64,000 bases of DNA from Volvox africanus (taxonomy: Eukaryota; Chlorophyta; Chlorophyceae; Chlamydomonadales; Volvocaceae): positions 2,145,001 through 2,209,000 of the forward strand of contig BSDZ01000011.1 of the NCBI GenBank assembly GCA_030268105.1, in the 5' to 3' direction. Under the pieces are notes generated by a model. It was not told where the DNA came from, ran no database searches, and saw only the letters and a list, made by a program, of their open reading frames with translations. The position numbers were made by a program, and so were the translations under genes. How positions within the stretch are numbered: position 1 is the first letter of the stretch; each line of letters starts with the position of its first letter. Below are positions 51,001 to 63,493 of this stretch, piece after piece.

Positions 51001-54000
51001 CGCCGCCTCCGCATCCGCCTTGCCCGCCGCCTGGCCCTCCTCGCTGCTGCCCCAGCGGTGCTGCCGTGGCCGCGGGCGCATCCAAGTACCCCGGCGTCAG
51101 CTGCCGAGAGTCGTCCAGAGGCCGGGATAGCCGAGCCCTCTCCTCGAGTCCCGGGACCAAAATCTAGAGAGATGCTCGGTGGGCAGCAAGGCGGGCAGTA
51201 GAGAACAGGGGTTGCGTACTGGGGGCTATGCATGAGCATCAGCTCCCATGCCAGCGGACATCAAGCGAGTATCTCTACACACCCTGTTCCCTATTCCACC
51301 GTCTGTGAGAGGCCAGGGGTGATGCATGCCGTGGCCATTGAACAGCACACACGTACGCACACAGACGTACACATTCTCTCACCACAAACCTCCGAAGTGC
51401 TTATTATCACAATATTAGCCCCATTCCTGTTCCACCTGCGTCAAGGAGACGTACTCCACACTGCTCCCCGCCTGCAGCTCAAACACGCCCATGGCCATCA
51501 CCCCCACCGCCAGTGCCGGCCCAGGGCGACGCGGCGCGGGGGACGTTGGTCCCACGGCAGCGGCAGCAGCGGCAGCAGATGTGCCTCCACCGCCTTGTGT
51601 GATGGTAGCGCATTGGAGTCCAGACGTGCCAACATAGGCACTTGGGCATGTGCTGTTGACATTTGATGCTCGAAGGCCAGTAGAAGGCAAGTTGGCGGCC
51701 CTGGCCGACTGCAGTTCATGGATATTGCTGCGGGGGAACCCGGATCGAATGATATCAGGCAGGAGACAAGCTCGTGAGGGACAAGGGACCGCACATCAGA
51801 CCTGACGGCAACGCAGTCAGTGCGGTCATGTCAGAAGATGGCCGGAGGATCCAGGGGGGGGTACAGCATGGCGACGGGTTTAGACCAGGGACTGTGTGTA
51901 TGGGAACCTTGTGGACATGGACCGTCAATAGGTCATGCGGAATTTACGCCTCTCTTCGTCCGTCCACATGGCATCAGATCATCATCATCATCATCATCAT
52001 TATCCGGTATGTAGCCTGTTGTATGCCGTGTATATGCATGTAGTATTCTGCATGACAAGGTGGTGACGGGCGGATGCTTCGCGCTGTACAAATACAGTCA
52101 TCGATGCACTGGTACGAAACCCTATGTACGAAACCCTATGTACGAAACCCTATCCTTGATGTTCCAACAGCATCTGACAGTGAAGAGCAGACGTAAGCCG
52201 GAATGACCTTGGAGGTCATCCCCGGGAGAAAGGGGAGAAAGGGAATCAGCGGGTGAGAAACCGTCCCCTACATCCGACATCATGGTCTAATACAATAGCG
52301 AAAAACGTTCACGTTTCCTCCCGCTAAAATGCCGGACATTCCGTACCTCGGTTGCTGTGCGTCTACAAACATTCCCAGGGACGCGGTCACGTCCATCTCG
52401 GAGAAAGAATAGCTCACGGCGGCGCCGGCGTTGGCCAGTACGCCGGTGCCCAGAAACGTAATTCCATTCGGCTGGAGCTCAGTAAGGGCGCCGGGGCCAA
52501 AGCCAGGCGCAGTGGCGGCGCCGCGGCCGTTGGTTTTGCTGCGCCCGGCCAGCACCAGCCCACTTGAACTGATGCCGCCGTTGAAGCTTCCTTCTAGGGC
52601 GCTTAAGCCGCCGCCGCCGTTGCCGGGCGCGTCTACCGATTCCGTAACAGAAGTTCTGAGAGGGTTACTGCCTGGTCCCAAAGCCCCACCGCCGCACGAA
52701 CCTGGCGTTTCGGGGCCGCTCGACTGCGGAAAGAGCGGCGTTAATCCCCCTGCTGCTGCTGCTGCTGCTGCTGCTGCAGGGCTTGTAATGGTACCGGCGC
52801 CGGCAGCAGTTGCGCTCAAGGCGGACGCGGTGCCAGAGAGGACGGCCGCGGTGTCAGCGCCGCCTAAGCCACCGATCCTTCGTCGGCTGACCAGCAGCTG
52901 CGAAAGTGATTGCTGTTGCTGCGTTTGCTGTTGCAGCTGGTAACGTGTGACTGTGTTACAGCGACTCCAGGGCGGCGGGGCGGATGGCCCGGCAGCTGGG
53001 GAAGTGCCGGACGCATGCGGCCCGCTAATGAAGCGGGAGAGGCCGCTAGCGGGTCTTGAAGCCAGGGCCTGCTGAAGCGCGGGCTGAGAGGATTAGGGAG
53101 AGCGAGGGAAGGCGGGGAGTAGGAAACGAGCCCGCAACAGACAGACAGACAGCGACGCGGACTGAAAGGATCGCCAGGCAAGGTGCTGCACACAAGTAAT
53201 GGCCGGCATGCAAGGTCAACACCAACACTACGAAGGGATGACATGTTTTAGTTCGTTAACATGACGCAAACATAGACAAAGTTACCATATACGCGAATCA
53301 GCACCTAAAGACGAGTCAAAGCCAATCACACATTACATTAAAATCGCTCTGCGCCCACGTGCGCAACCCCCAATCCACCATCCTTTCACTCACCGCCAAG
53401 CCACCGCTGGCCGAACCACCAGCTGTAATGCCCATCGCCTGTCCGTGCCTCGATACCTGCTGGCCCAGTATTCCTAGCACACTGACCAGCCTGGCGCTAC
53501 CCCCAGGGGAGCTGCTCACGTCGCCAGTCCGGACAGGACTGTCATGCATTGCTGAGACGTTCCAGGGGTCCGCAGCAGCGCTGCCGCCTACCCCTACACC
53601 CGCACCTCCACTACCAGCACCCGCACCTGCACCTCCGAAGATGCCCACACCGCCGCCGGCGCTTTCGCAACCTGTCATAGCTCCCCGATCCGTATCGATT
53701 GACGGTTCCGGAGCGGTGGCCAGGTCTAGCGGGTGGCGCAAGAGGGCGCTGCGGTAGCTGCGTGCATCTACAGGGCCCCGTGGCCCCATGGAGGTAAGGC
53801 AGGCCAGGCTAGATACGGAGGCGACTTTTCCAGAGTGGAAGTGACCTCTGGGTCGCCGGCGGTCGTTACAAAGCAGCTGCTGCACGCGGATGCTGAGCGC
53901 AGTGAGGTTGCTGCGAGTGGCGTTGAAGGTGCTTGCGTCGATCAAAATCTGTGGGGCCGCGAGTAAGAGGGTCTGGAAAAAATGGCGGGAGAGCTTAGGT

Positions 54001-57000
54001 AAAGAAGCTACAAAGAGGCGATTATCCCCCATATTGAACCCTCTAATAGGCAGGAGTCATATCTCTATGGAAGGGGAATGAAGTCAGATGTTGGGTTGGG
54101 GGAGAGGGGGTAAATACGGATGCGCCGCTTGCGGTGGATCAGCGTCGACCTAGAAGCAGGAGCGATGTGCATATATAGCCTGAGGGCGAGACACGGCGAC
54201 GCGGCGAGTCCTTAGTCCATCTGTCAGCGCTCCCTGCCTTTACCATTCCATCGGAACCCAAACCCCACCGGCAGCACCCGGACACAATCTTATAACTGGG
54301 TTCGTCGCAACCCCTTGCAGCTCGCACGCACGCACATCCCTGTACGTGCGCACACACGTGGCCCTTTCGTTTGTCTCTTCGCTTTTCAAAGCTAAGGGGT
54401 TGAAAGTAGAACCGTCCGTTGAAGTTGTTGCTCCTATCAACACGTATGTATATTCGAATGCCAAACAAGCATACAAATACACGCCTGCAAATACAAATGA
54501 ACAAACACCTGCTTCCCAGCTCCTCACCTGCCCTCCCTGTGGTAGATCCGCCACTGCCTGCAAACGCCGTCGCACCTCCCCATAGTACTCCATTCGCGTA
54601 CTGTTCCACAGGTAATCCGTCATGCCTGTCGCCACCCCCATCCGTACCCGCAGACCACGATAGAGAACACCGAGCCGAGTAAAGTTGGACCAGGTATCCC
54701 GGGGCTTCTGCTCGGCGCCAGCGGTAGACGGCGACATGGGTTGCACGATGCCGTTGGAGGCGGCTGTTGCACCCCCGTTGGAGCTAGCATGGCCAAGGCC
54801 TGCAAGGCTGGAGTTGCAGATGAGGAGGGCATGCTTGGCAAAGGTTAAGGGATGTGGAGGATAGAGTTGTAGATGTGTCTGTGGAACGGCGCCACGATCC
54901 TTGAAACCCTAAGCAAGACAACAAGAAATCCCGATCATTATCATCGCCGATCATCCCGATCGTTATCATCGCCGTCATTGCCGCTGCTGCCACCGCTGCC
55001 ACTGCCATCAATGCTCTTTCCACCACCCTGCTCGTGAATCCAAAGTTCCCTGATACACATGATTCAGGTCAACGGACCATAGGACAAAACCTCCATGCCC
55101 CTCCTTTCCCCGGGTCTGATTATTGGTTTCTTCGCATTCATACTCTCATTCTTCCCTTCCCCCTCGAAAGCAGGACCCACACATCATGCATGGTGAAGGC
55201 AAATCCCGGCTTTGGCTCCATTGACGTGCGAATGGGCGCAACGCGCTCTGCAAAAGAGTACGGACTCTGAGCTGTCAGCAGCGCATCGCTATCAGGGGCC
55301 GCCAACGCCGAGGACGTCATACCAACTGCCATGACGGCATCAGCAGCTACGGCGGCGTCGGTGCCGCTGCCCCCAGCTTCCCCGCTGCCCCCAGCTTCCC
55401 CGCTGCCCAACGCCGCGCTACCAAATAGCGTCGACGCCTGCGGGCGTGGCAGCGGCAGCGTCGGCGGGCCGCCGTCTCCGACGCTATTCACCATATGTTG
55501 CTCGTTACTGTACCCATTTCCTGTCGGCAGCGAGGGATCCCCGATCAGGAGGATTCCTGTGTGGCGAAGCATTGTGAAGCTGCCATTGCCGGGTTGCATG
55601 AATGCCATACCCTTTTGCGGGATGACTCGAGGCAGTTGTAGTTGTAGCTGTTGCTGCTGCTGCTGCGGTGCCTGCTGGGATGACTGTTGCTGCTCTTGAT
55701 GCTGCTGATGGTGCCGCTGCTGCTCCTGATTCTGCTGTTGTTGATCGTTAAGCTGCGGCAACTGTTGCGACTGCAGGTAGGACTGGCTCTGCGAGCACAG
55801 CCACTGCGTCGGGGGCAACAAATAAGAATTTTGTGACACCATCGGCGGCTGCGGAGGCTGGGTCTGGGTCTGGGACTGCATGTGCGGCAGCAGGTGCGGG
55901 TGAGACTGCAGCAGCATTGACAGCGGGAGCTGCTGCGATTGGTTGTTGTACGAGGCATTGTCCGTGGACTGCGTCCGCGTCCCCGCGTGGAGAGAATCGA
56001 TTGTCTCAATGGAGGCCTTGACGTGTCGGAAGAGCTCCGGGTCCCAATCCGCATCTGAACAGCGTATGACGTCCACAACAGCAGAAGACAAGAAGGCAGG
56101 CACCGCACGCAAGGGGATGACGTCTTGGTAAAGGAATTGGTTACGAATTGGTTATGAGGCGAAGAATTCGTTGTGATTAGACGGTGTGAAGGCGCGCAAG
56201 CCCCGAAGACCATATCGTGATGGCCCTCTCCATCGCCCTGTCTGCCAGCACTCACTCAGCAATGGCCGTAAATCAGCTGCCCCGGTTTGCACCCCACCCC
56301 GGGCCAACTCAAAACACTGCCCGACCGTTTAAGCGCTTAGCCAGAGCGTCTAGCTCTTAACCCGTAAGAAAAGATGGATTTATATGTTGTAAAGTCTCAG
56401 GACGGTTACGACCCGTCAAGCAAAGGTTTCAATCTAAAAGTTCTCTCCTCCCTGCTTCCTCCCAAGGGCATTAAATACCCTTGTTGCTTAGGAGGCGGAA
56501 ACGACTTCTGTACGGGTTCAGTGTTTCCTCGCTTCGGGGGTTACCCTCAAAAGCTCGGAGTCTTTCTAATATCCAGGCGTTTCACCACTACGCCTGGTCA
56601 CTCCATCTTACAGTTCCTAGTTAGGCTTACCACCTTTAGGTAAAACCTCAAGCACGCAAATAACCGAAGTTAATTTCTATTCATTTCTTTTCAGATGCCA
56701 CAACACGCTTACTGAGCAGTAGCAGCTGTGAGGTGATGCACCACCCCAGCGCATCCGCTGGCTCATGGAAAGCAACGAGGAAGGCATCGCCCTGGGGAGC
56801 AGGTAAACGGGGAACGCGGCGCGGAGGGAGGATGGACGGGGTGTGGGATGCCGCGTAGAAATATTGAGACATCGGGAGGTAGTTGGTCCGGAAAGACCAA
56901 TGGCTGCGTGGCGTCATCGAAGCAACACAAGTTACATGGAGGCAATTACTACTGAAACAGACCCTAATGCGCGGGAAAATGGATTTGATACCCTGAAAGC

Positions 57001-59638
57001 GAGGAGGGGTGGAGTGACGTACTGACAAAGGATACGTGGTTATTATCATATGCAGGGAGCACGAGGGCGAAATAGCAGGACCCAACGGATGGCGCGGTTC
57101 GCTGCTGCTACTTTTGAGGCTGGGGCGGAGGCGGGTGGCAGAAGGGCGCACCCACTCCCAGTTGCACTGTCGAGTCCGGTCCAGCATCCAGGCTAGCAGC
57201 CCATTTGCTAGATTGCTGCCACGAACCTCTTCTTTTACCGCTGTAATGGGATGCCTCACATTTCCTGGCCCTCTTGCGCTTCTTTTCTCGTGCCTCCGGC
57301 ATCAACACGTCTTGCAGCAAGGTTGCCACTTTATGCGACTCACAATACTTCTTCTGCATCCTCTTACGCGAACAAATTTGCCATCAACAGCAGCAGCACT
57401 ATCGAAAGAGTTTGTCCCTAGGGGTGTCGCATTTTCCCCTCTCTTCCGCTGCGGCCCCCCCCCTTGCCAGGGCCTCACCTCCGTTTGCACCTCGTACCCC
57501 TGCCACTTTGACAGGTTGAAGCGCAGCGTGTGGTCATGCAGCTCTATTGCGGCCGCCATCACGTCCTGTATGGCATGCATACAAAATAGCGTGTACAAGC
57601 ACAGACATGGCATTATGATACCTGGCCAGCACGGCCTCCGCTAGCAGTATCCATCGCGCCTATCGATTTGGGTGACCCGGCAGGTACATGCGAGTGACAA
57701 ATCCACCTGCTGGCCTGTTAGGAGCTCCAGCTCAAATGTCATTAAGATACGGATATAGCGACCTGTCTATGGCAAAAGAGGCAAACTGTGTTATTATTTT
57801 GCGCAGGCTCAAGACCCGTAGTCCAAGCACGTGAGGCGTGCCCTGGAGAACCCAAGTCACAATGATGCAGGAGTATGTTTTCTATTTCCTGAGGGGCCTT
57901 CGAGGCGCTAAAGGTTTGCTCTCACCGTGTCCCACTCCCACAGCTCCGTGCTGCCCTCAACTGCCGGATGTTTTGTGAGGAGTGAATGGAGAGGAGAGAG
58001 AGAGGGGGGGGGAGCGGGTAAGAGAAGAGGCAGAGGGGGTAAGAGAGAGGGAAAGATAAGACACGAGGACAAGGCAACAAACCGCAGGTTGGCTAGCTGA
58101 GAGTCTGAGATATTGCAGCTGTATCGCACAACAGAACTTTGCGTTTCGTGTGGAAAGTGAAAATTTACAGCCCAGCCCGTTTGCCTCATCTACATACCCA
58201 GCGACCCCCACCCCCCACTACTTGGCATCGGTCATGCTACTCTGCATCTCCTGGTCCTGATCCGGGTCCTGTAGGCAGGAGCTAGTGAGCGCACCGTCAG
58301 TCAACACCAGAGTCACCATGGAGCTTTGGCCTCGTCGGTTGGCACCTGGCGAGGGGAAGGGAAGGGAAGGCGCGTCCGCGGGGGGGGGCCCGTTTCGTTC
58401 AGAAGCAGAGGGGATGATTAGGCCTGAGGGGGGTATCATTGGATATGCGGAATATGAGGACTATACGACTGCATGCGGACAGCCGAACCAGACGCCTCTG
58501 ATATCCACCACTATAACCAGCCTGCCTGCTTAACACACAGTCGCCCCCGGGGATTCAGAATGACATCACCGCTACAATTCTCCACTAATTATGAGTTGCG
58601 ACCATCTACTACTTCCCTTTCGTCCCCTTCTTCGAGCTTATATGCTTTCCTTGCTGCCCCTTGGTCGCATTCTTTTGCCGCACCTGGCGGCATGCGCTTG
58701 CTAATGATCGCCCGGTAGCGCTCGACCGAGGGCGCCAGTCTCCGCACCACCAGGAGAAGTGAAGCTGCTAGCGCCAGGCCCCCCACTGCCACCATCAGTG
58801 CCGCCCACCAGGGGAAGCGAGCTGGGCGGCTAATCGGCGTGGGGCCGCTCCAGGGGTCCTGACACAGCATCCCCACCACGCGGCTGCCGTTGCCGCCTCC
58901 AGCGCGTGAGGCTGCTGTAGTGGGTGGGCGGCCGGCGGCTTTGGCGGATGCTGCTGATGATGACGAGTTGTCGGTAATGTAAACGGAAACGTAGTCATTC
59001 AGGCACGTGCACTCGCCGTACTGCCAGTAGTACGGGGACACCACAGCTGTCTGGCCTCCCTGGAGTAGCGCGACGGGGCAGAGAGGCCCGCCCGAACCCT
59101 TGTGCCCGGGAGTGACGAATGTACTTTCGCAGTGCCGGTGATGACGGGGGAAATGACCGGGGACGGGGAGGGGTCGACAGAGGTCTCCTTCAGCGACCCG
59201 ACAACTTGCAGCCATACCAACACAGTGATGCTGGAAGTGGTGGTAGGGGTGGCGGTGGCGGTGGTGGTGGTGGTGGTGATGGTGGCGGTGCTTGCGCAGA
59301 TGGGGTTTCCGGTAATCAGACTGTCACAATCAATCCAGCGCCTAACAATGCTTTGGCCAAAAGCACAGTCACACCCGTGATGCCGTGCAAAGGTTTTGCG
59401 GTGGGAAGAGCGACGCCCTAGCTTTCGCCAACGGCCAGATGTGTGCGGCCCGACTCTCCGTACCACACTATCGGGGGCCCACGTCGCGCCGCCTGAGTTC
59501 CCATCCATAACCGCCAGTAGCCCAAATTCCACCCTCCCAGCTCTAAAAGTACAATGTCCCTCAATTGCACCCTCTTTGCGCAACCCTTCAAGGGTGATTT
59601 CTCCCTCCTGCATGCTGAAACGGCGCGAATGCCTGCCC

Positions 59639-59710
<72 letters not shown>

Positions 59711-62700
59711 AGTCGGTCAAGGCGCACCTGTTGGAGAGAGTCAAGTAGGGGGGCAGGCCCACCGCTCCTTGGAGAGCTGCTTGCATGCTGGTGCGGCTAA
59801 TGTCCAAGGTTGCCAAGGAACTCAGGCCTGAGAGAGAAAAGGGAGGACTTGACGACATATGACATGTGGCAGCTTCTGAGAAGTCCCATGTAAGCAAAAC
59901 GTCTTATATAAGCAGATCACCGGAAGAAAGGGCGAAAGCCTTCACATACCCACAGGATGGGCTGACGGAGCAATTTATTTGCAGACTTGCACACACTGGG
60001 AGGCCGTGGGAGAGCAAGGACGCGGCTGCAAGCCCAACCCTAAGTCAACCGTCCAGCCACGAGCGCTGCCGGCATTGCCACATCGCCCAATCCAAGCCTA
60101 ACAGACCGTGTCCGTTGCCTTCGTAATTCCTACCCAACCTGGCTAACGTCATCCAACATTACTGCCAGCCCCACTACCCAGCCCACTGCCAGCCCTATTC
60201 CACCTACCCCATCTCGCCCAATTCCCCTATGTCCACCTCACCCCACCTATTCATGTTCACTCACCGAGAGGCAGCTCCCCAGTCAGGTTTATGTTCTCAC
60301 TGAGTAACAAGGTGATCAAGTGCGGCCCGAACATGGGCGGCAGTGTGCCGCTAATGTTGTTTTGCGACAGGTCCAGGTACTGGTCCCAGGCAGAGGACAA
60401 CCATGATGAGGGAAGGCGAGGGACCGCATCGCAAGAATCAGCAGCAGTATGCCATTGGGATGTCAGTGGGGAACAGAGCACGGACGGTAAGACGAAAGAT
60501 TGTAATCACATGGATTCTGAGAAACAAAAAATGGGAAAGCCAAAGAAAGTCGCGGAGAGGTGATCTGGGAGGAGATATGGGATCGCAGGGGCAACCGGCT
60601 GTGCACAGCACTGCATTCCTGCCGCGGTGTCAGTTGGGGGTTGCTGTGCGTATGCGTATATGAGCATGCGATTTGCAACAAAATCGTCTAGTAAAAAGCG
60701 ATTATGAAATCCAAAAAAAGTCGGAAGTGGTTGCATGTCTCATGTCACCCAAGCACCGACCTGCAGCTGTGTGCCACCCAGCACGTCGGCGGGAATAGTC
60801 CCGTTGAGGGAGTTGTTCCGGAGCGCCAGGTAGGACAGCCACATGGAGGCACGCAGCAGTGGCGTCACCGGACCCGTCAACATGTTATTGGATGCGTCCA
60901 GATGAGTCAGCTTGGCGCGGGAGGTCAGATATGTGGGCAAGGTCCCGGTAAAGGCATTAGAGGACAAGTCCACGTACGTAAGGTCCTCTGAGAGATTCAT
61001 GTGTGGCATGGGAGTTAGGGACACACCACAACGAAGAAGGTAAGGGCGAGGCGGTGTGAGGACGGGTACAGTATGCGAGTTGGGTAAACTTGTCATGATG
61101 GACAGGGTTTCAGGGTTTAGAGGCAGTTGGGTCTAGGGGAAACGCGTGGCGTGGCGTGGCGTGGCGTGGCGTGGCGTGGTGAAAGGAGGGGTGGTCTCCA
61201 TATGGTCGCGATGATAGGGACGGATGCAATCCTTGTACAGGGTGGTCGGCCTGCAAAATAAAAGACGCTGCGCAAAAAATACAAGTTGGTTTATGCTGCA
61301 AGTCACGCCCGGCGCGCAACGACCTCTCCGTAGTAAGAAAAACCTGCTAAAAAAACAGCTACATGTAGCAGCCCAGCTCTAATAGCTATTGGTGTGAAAT
61401 TGTGAATGCTGCTGAAACCAGGTGCACGGCAACAGGGAAAACGGGCCTGCGTGAGCAAAGAGGTTCCGGAGCCCCAACTGACGGGCCTCCTTCTTTTGGT
61501 TGACGTATTGTGGTAAAAGGTAGACGACTCACCAACCACAACCGCCGTCGGGGATATGTCTGGTAGAGACCCAGATATCCGGTTGCCACGCAGCTGTACA
61601 CTGCGCAGGTTGTTGGGGCCGGTGAAGAGCTCCCTGGGTAAGGAGCCCACCAGCGCGTTGCTTGACAGATCCATATACTATGCATGCACGCAGCGGATCA
61701 CGTCAGGGACATTGCACATGAGTTTGTGAGGCCAGACAACGCGGCGCAAGGTGACGCGAAGCGAGGCGCAGAGGTTACTGCGTTGTGCAAAGAGCCTCAG
61801 GGGCAGGAATGTGCCCCCATTGGGGGGGGAGAAACTGGTCATGCGCAACATAGCTGAGGCCGCGAGGTCGACTGCCATCTAAACCCTCTTGTCTTGTTCT
61901 GATCTCATCACTCATGAACTCATGATCTCATGATCTCATGAGCCAAAAGCTGTTGAACCGCAGTACCCCACCCACCCGGGCATCCTTCTGCATCTGCACA
62001 CCTTCCCCGCCAACCGTAAAGGGAAGGTGAGGAGGTTCTGCTGTTTTCATAGTCTCCACCGCCTCACGATATCACAGTTCTGTCCACGACGCCACGCAAG
62101 ACGCGACACATTCATTTCACAAAGCACATAACTACGTAGCATGCTGCACATCAGTGCTGGTTAGTGCCCGCTCTGCGCGCCGATCACGACGGAAAGCATC
62201 CCTACAGTCTAGTTACGGTAGCAACTCGGATCCTCCACTTATATCCCACTGGCTTCCCACCCCAGGCCGCTTAACAGCTATAAACCAACGGGTGATTCGC
62301 AGCTTCTGGTAAGTAGTTTGCACCCGTCCGGCTTCATTACCTATTCTCCCCTACTGCCCAAGCTGTGCATCGAAGAGATGCTGCTGCCGCATGACGTGGA
62401 TTCAAACACGCCCCTGCGCTTGGCGGCCCCCCCCCACCTGCAGCCTGGGGTGCTGAAACAGCCTCATCGGCAACGTCCCCGTCAGTTGATTGCCAGGAAG
62501 CAGGAGGTTCACCAGGCCCAGTAGGCCCCCAGGTAGGCCTCCTGCCGCCTGATCTGCCGGCTCCGGAACCAGTGCCGAGATCGGGCCGCTGAGGTGGTTC
62601 TCAGACATGCTGAGGTGGGCTAGGCGGGATAGTGGCCGCAATGCGCCTGGACTGCCAGTCAGGTCGTTACCGTCCAGGATGAGCAATCTGCGCAGACACC

Positions 62701-63493
62701 CACAGGGTCATCTGTAAATAACTTGACGGGGTTGTTTCTTGAGCATAAGGCCTAACGAACAGTTATATGGGTTCCATGTCATCATCACCACAGAATTCTA
62801 CGTTTGACGAATTTACTGAATTGCCAAGCGCATGGGAGGGGGCAGGCCGCTACCTAGCTTCACTATGTCGCACCCAGGGAAGGCACTTACCACATTCATG
62901 CTCCCAAAAACTAAACATAAACCCGCACGCAGAGGGCGAGACCGAGACCTGGTGTCGTGGAAATGGAAAACTCACGTGAGGCTGGGGGCAAGTGAAGACC
63001 AGGGTACATCCTCCAAGCTGCCCGACATGTTGTTGGATCCCAGCATGATTCCGGACACAATCCCGCTGTCTGAGCAGTTGCTGACCAGGCTTTCATCCAG
63101 GATGGCTGGCAGGCAGCAAAAGATTCCCTCCCACTGACAATGCGGTACATCGTCCCTTGTCCAGTTGCGTCGCCGGGTCCATTTGGAGCCGTTCCAAGCA
63201 AGAAACAGTTGGGTAAGGGCCCTGCGTTGGTTGGTCTGACATAATGCATCGCAAGCTGAGGCTCCACTTCGTGAATCATCATTGGCTTCGAGAAGCGACC
63301 TATGCAGTGCCATTTGGTATTTGGTCTTGGGCTCTGCCTGGAAAGGAGTCGCCTTCTGGATACTGCCGTTGAGAACCTTAACGACGAGGGATTTGCTTGA
63401 AGCTGTTCCATGGTTAATCGTTTCTGTAAGACTGGGAAAAATAAACCATGGACATGCTAACATGGCAAAAAGTATGAGGATAGTCATGGTCAT
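45061..63493 (-). CDS. Receptor-type nucleotide cyclase: LRR ectodomain, one TM helix, two class III cyclase modules
   Basis: Membrane receptor predicted to make a cyclic nucleotide. 25 exons in consistent phase (about 2,740 residues): 62976-63493, 62438-62687, 61533-61677, 60761-60987, 60265-60379, 59728-59827, 59218-59614, 58684-59098, 58295-58345, 57926-57960, 57479-57565, 56713-56791, 55144-56054, 54528-54908, 53394-53948, 52347-53083, 51436-51700, 50865-51163, 50208-50403, 49649-49814, 48615-49190, 46731-47955, 46170-46325, 45524-45656, 45061-45264. Signal peptide at 1-27; LRR cap and plant-type repeats (LSSNAFTGTLP) to about 455; helix near 680-705. Module 1 has both metal Asp (VTLVLTD, GDAFLVAF) but lacks the catalytic Asn-Arg pair (GEVRRRLQAVAD). 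Module 2 lacks the metal Asp (VVFCSMER, EGHFMVAF) but has DYYGPLVNRAAR. Its last strand is LGLFRFKGVAGSHQLV. Uncertain: the end of 55144-56054 (or 55183), the starts of 46731-47955 (or 48121) and 46170-46325, and 45524. Confidence 0.85.
45371..45487. repeat. Heptanucleotide arrays in the last cyclase intron
   Basis: Three to four TTTTCCG units followed by about eleven CCCATTT units, entirely within the intron 45265-45523. On the minus (sense) strand these are AAATGGG and CGGAAAA repeats. Confidence 0.92.
49989..50025. repeat. Interstitial telomere-like repeats in a cyclase intron
   Basis: TTTTAGGG, TTTTAAGGG, TTTTAGGG and TTTAAGGG in tandem inside the intron 49815-50207. Two units match the volvocine telomere repeat exactly. 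Confidence 0.85.
50690..50726. repeat. 14-base tandem repeat
   Basis: Three copies of GATCCACATCCCC(C), inside the intron 50404-50864 of the cyclase gene. Confidence 0.85.
51972..52001. repeat. ATC trinucleotide run
   Basis: About seven ATC/CAT triplets in the cyclase intron 51701-52346. Confidence 0.8.
52111..52154. repeat. Three copies of a 14-base unit containing AAACCCTA
   Basis: The unit GTACGAAACCCTAT is repeated three times in the intron 51701-52346. Its core resembles the C-rich strand of plant-type telomere repeats, but the spacing is that of a minisatellite. Confidence 0.85.
56370..56650. other. Hairpin-rich segment inside a cyclase intron
   Basis: Within the intron 56055-56712. 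Contains CAAGGG/CCCTTG arms (56463-56468 and 56478-56483) with flanking TCCTCC/GGAGG, and CCAGGCGT/ACGCCTGG arms (56573-56580 and 56590-56597). Base composition and the palindromes recall the short repeats that fill volvocine organelle genomes. It is not a tRNA by inspection. Confidence 0.4.
59636..59711. repeat. GTCT tetranucleotide array
   Basis: About 19 copies of GTCT (AGAC on the sense strand) inside the cyclase intron 59615-59727, starting about 17 bases downstream of the 5' splice site. It is bounded by the exon for the last LRR on one side and by the acceptor at 59615-59617 on the other. Confidence 0.97.
61142..61181. repeat. GGCGT pentanucleotide array
   Basis: Seven copies of GGCGT in the cyclase intron 60988-61532. 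Confidence 0.92.

Noticed and set aside
57640..57760. Minus-strand segment ELELLTGQQVDLSLACTC as an extra cyclase exon
   Set aside because: The flanking exons (57926-57960 and 57479-57565) already join in phase, and the resulting WEWDTDVMAAAIELHD fits the cyclase family without it.
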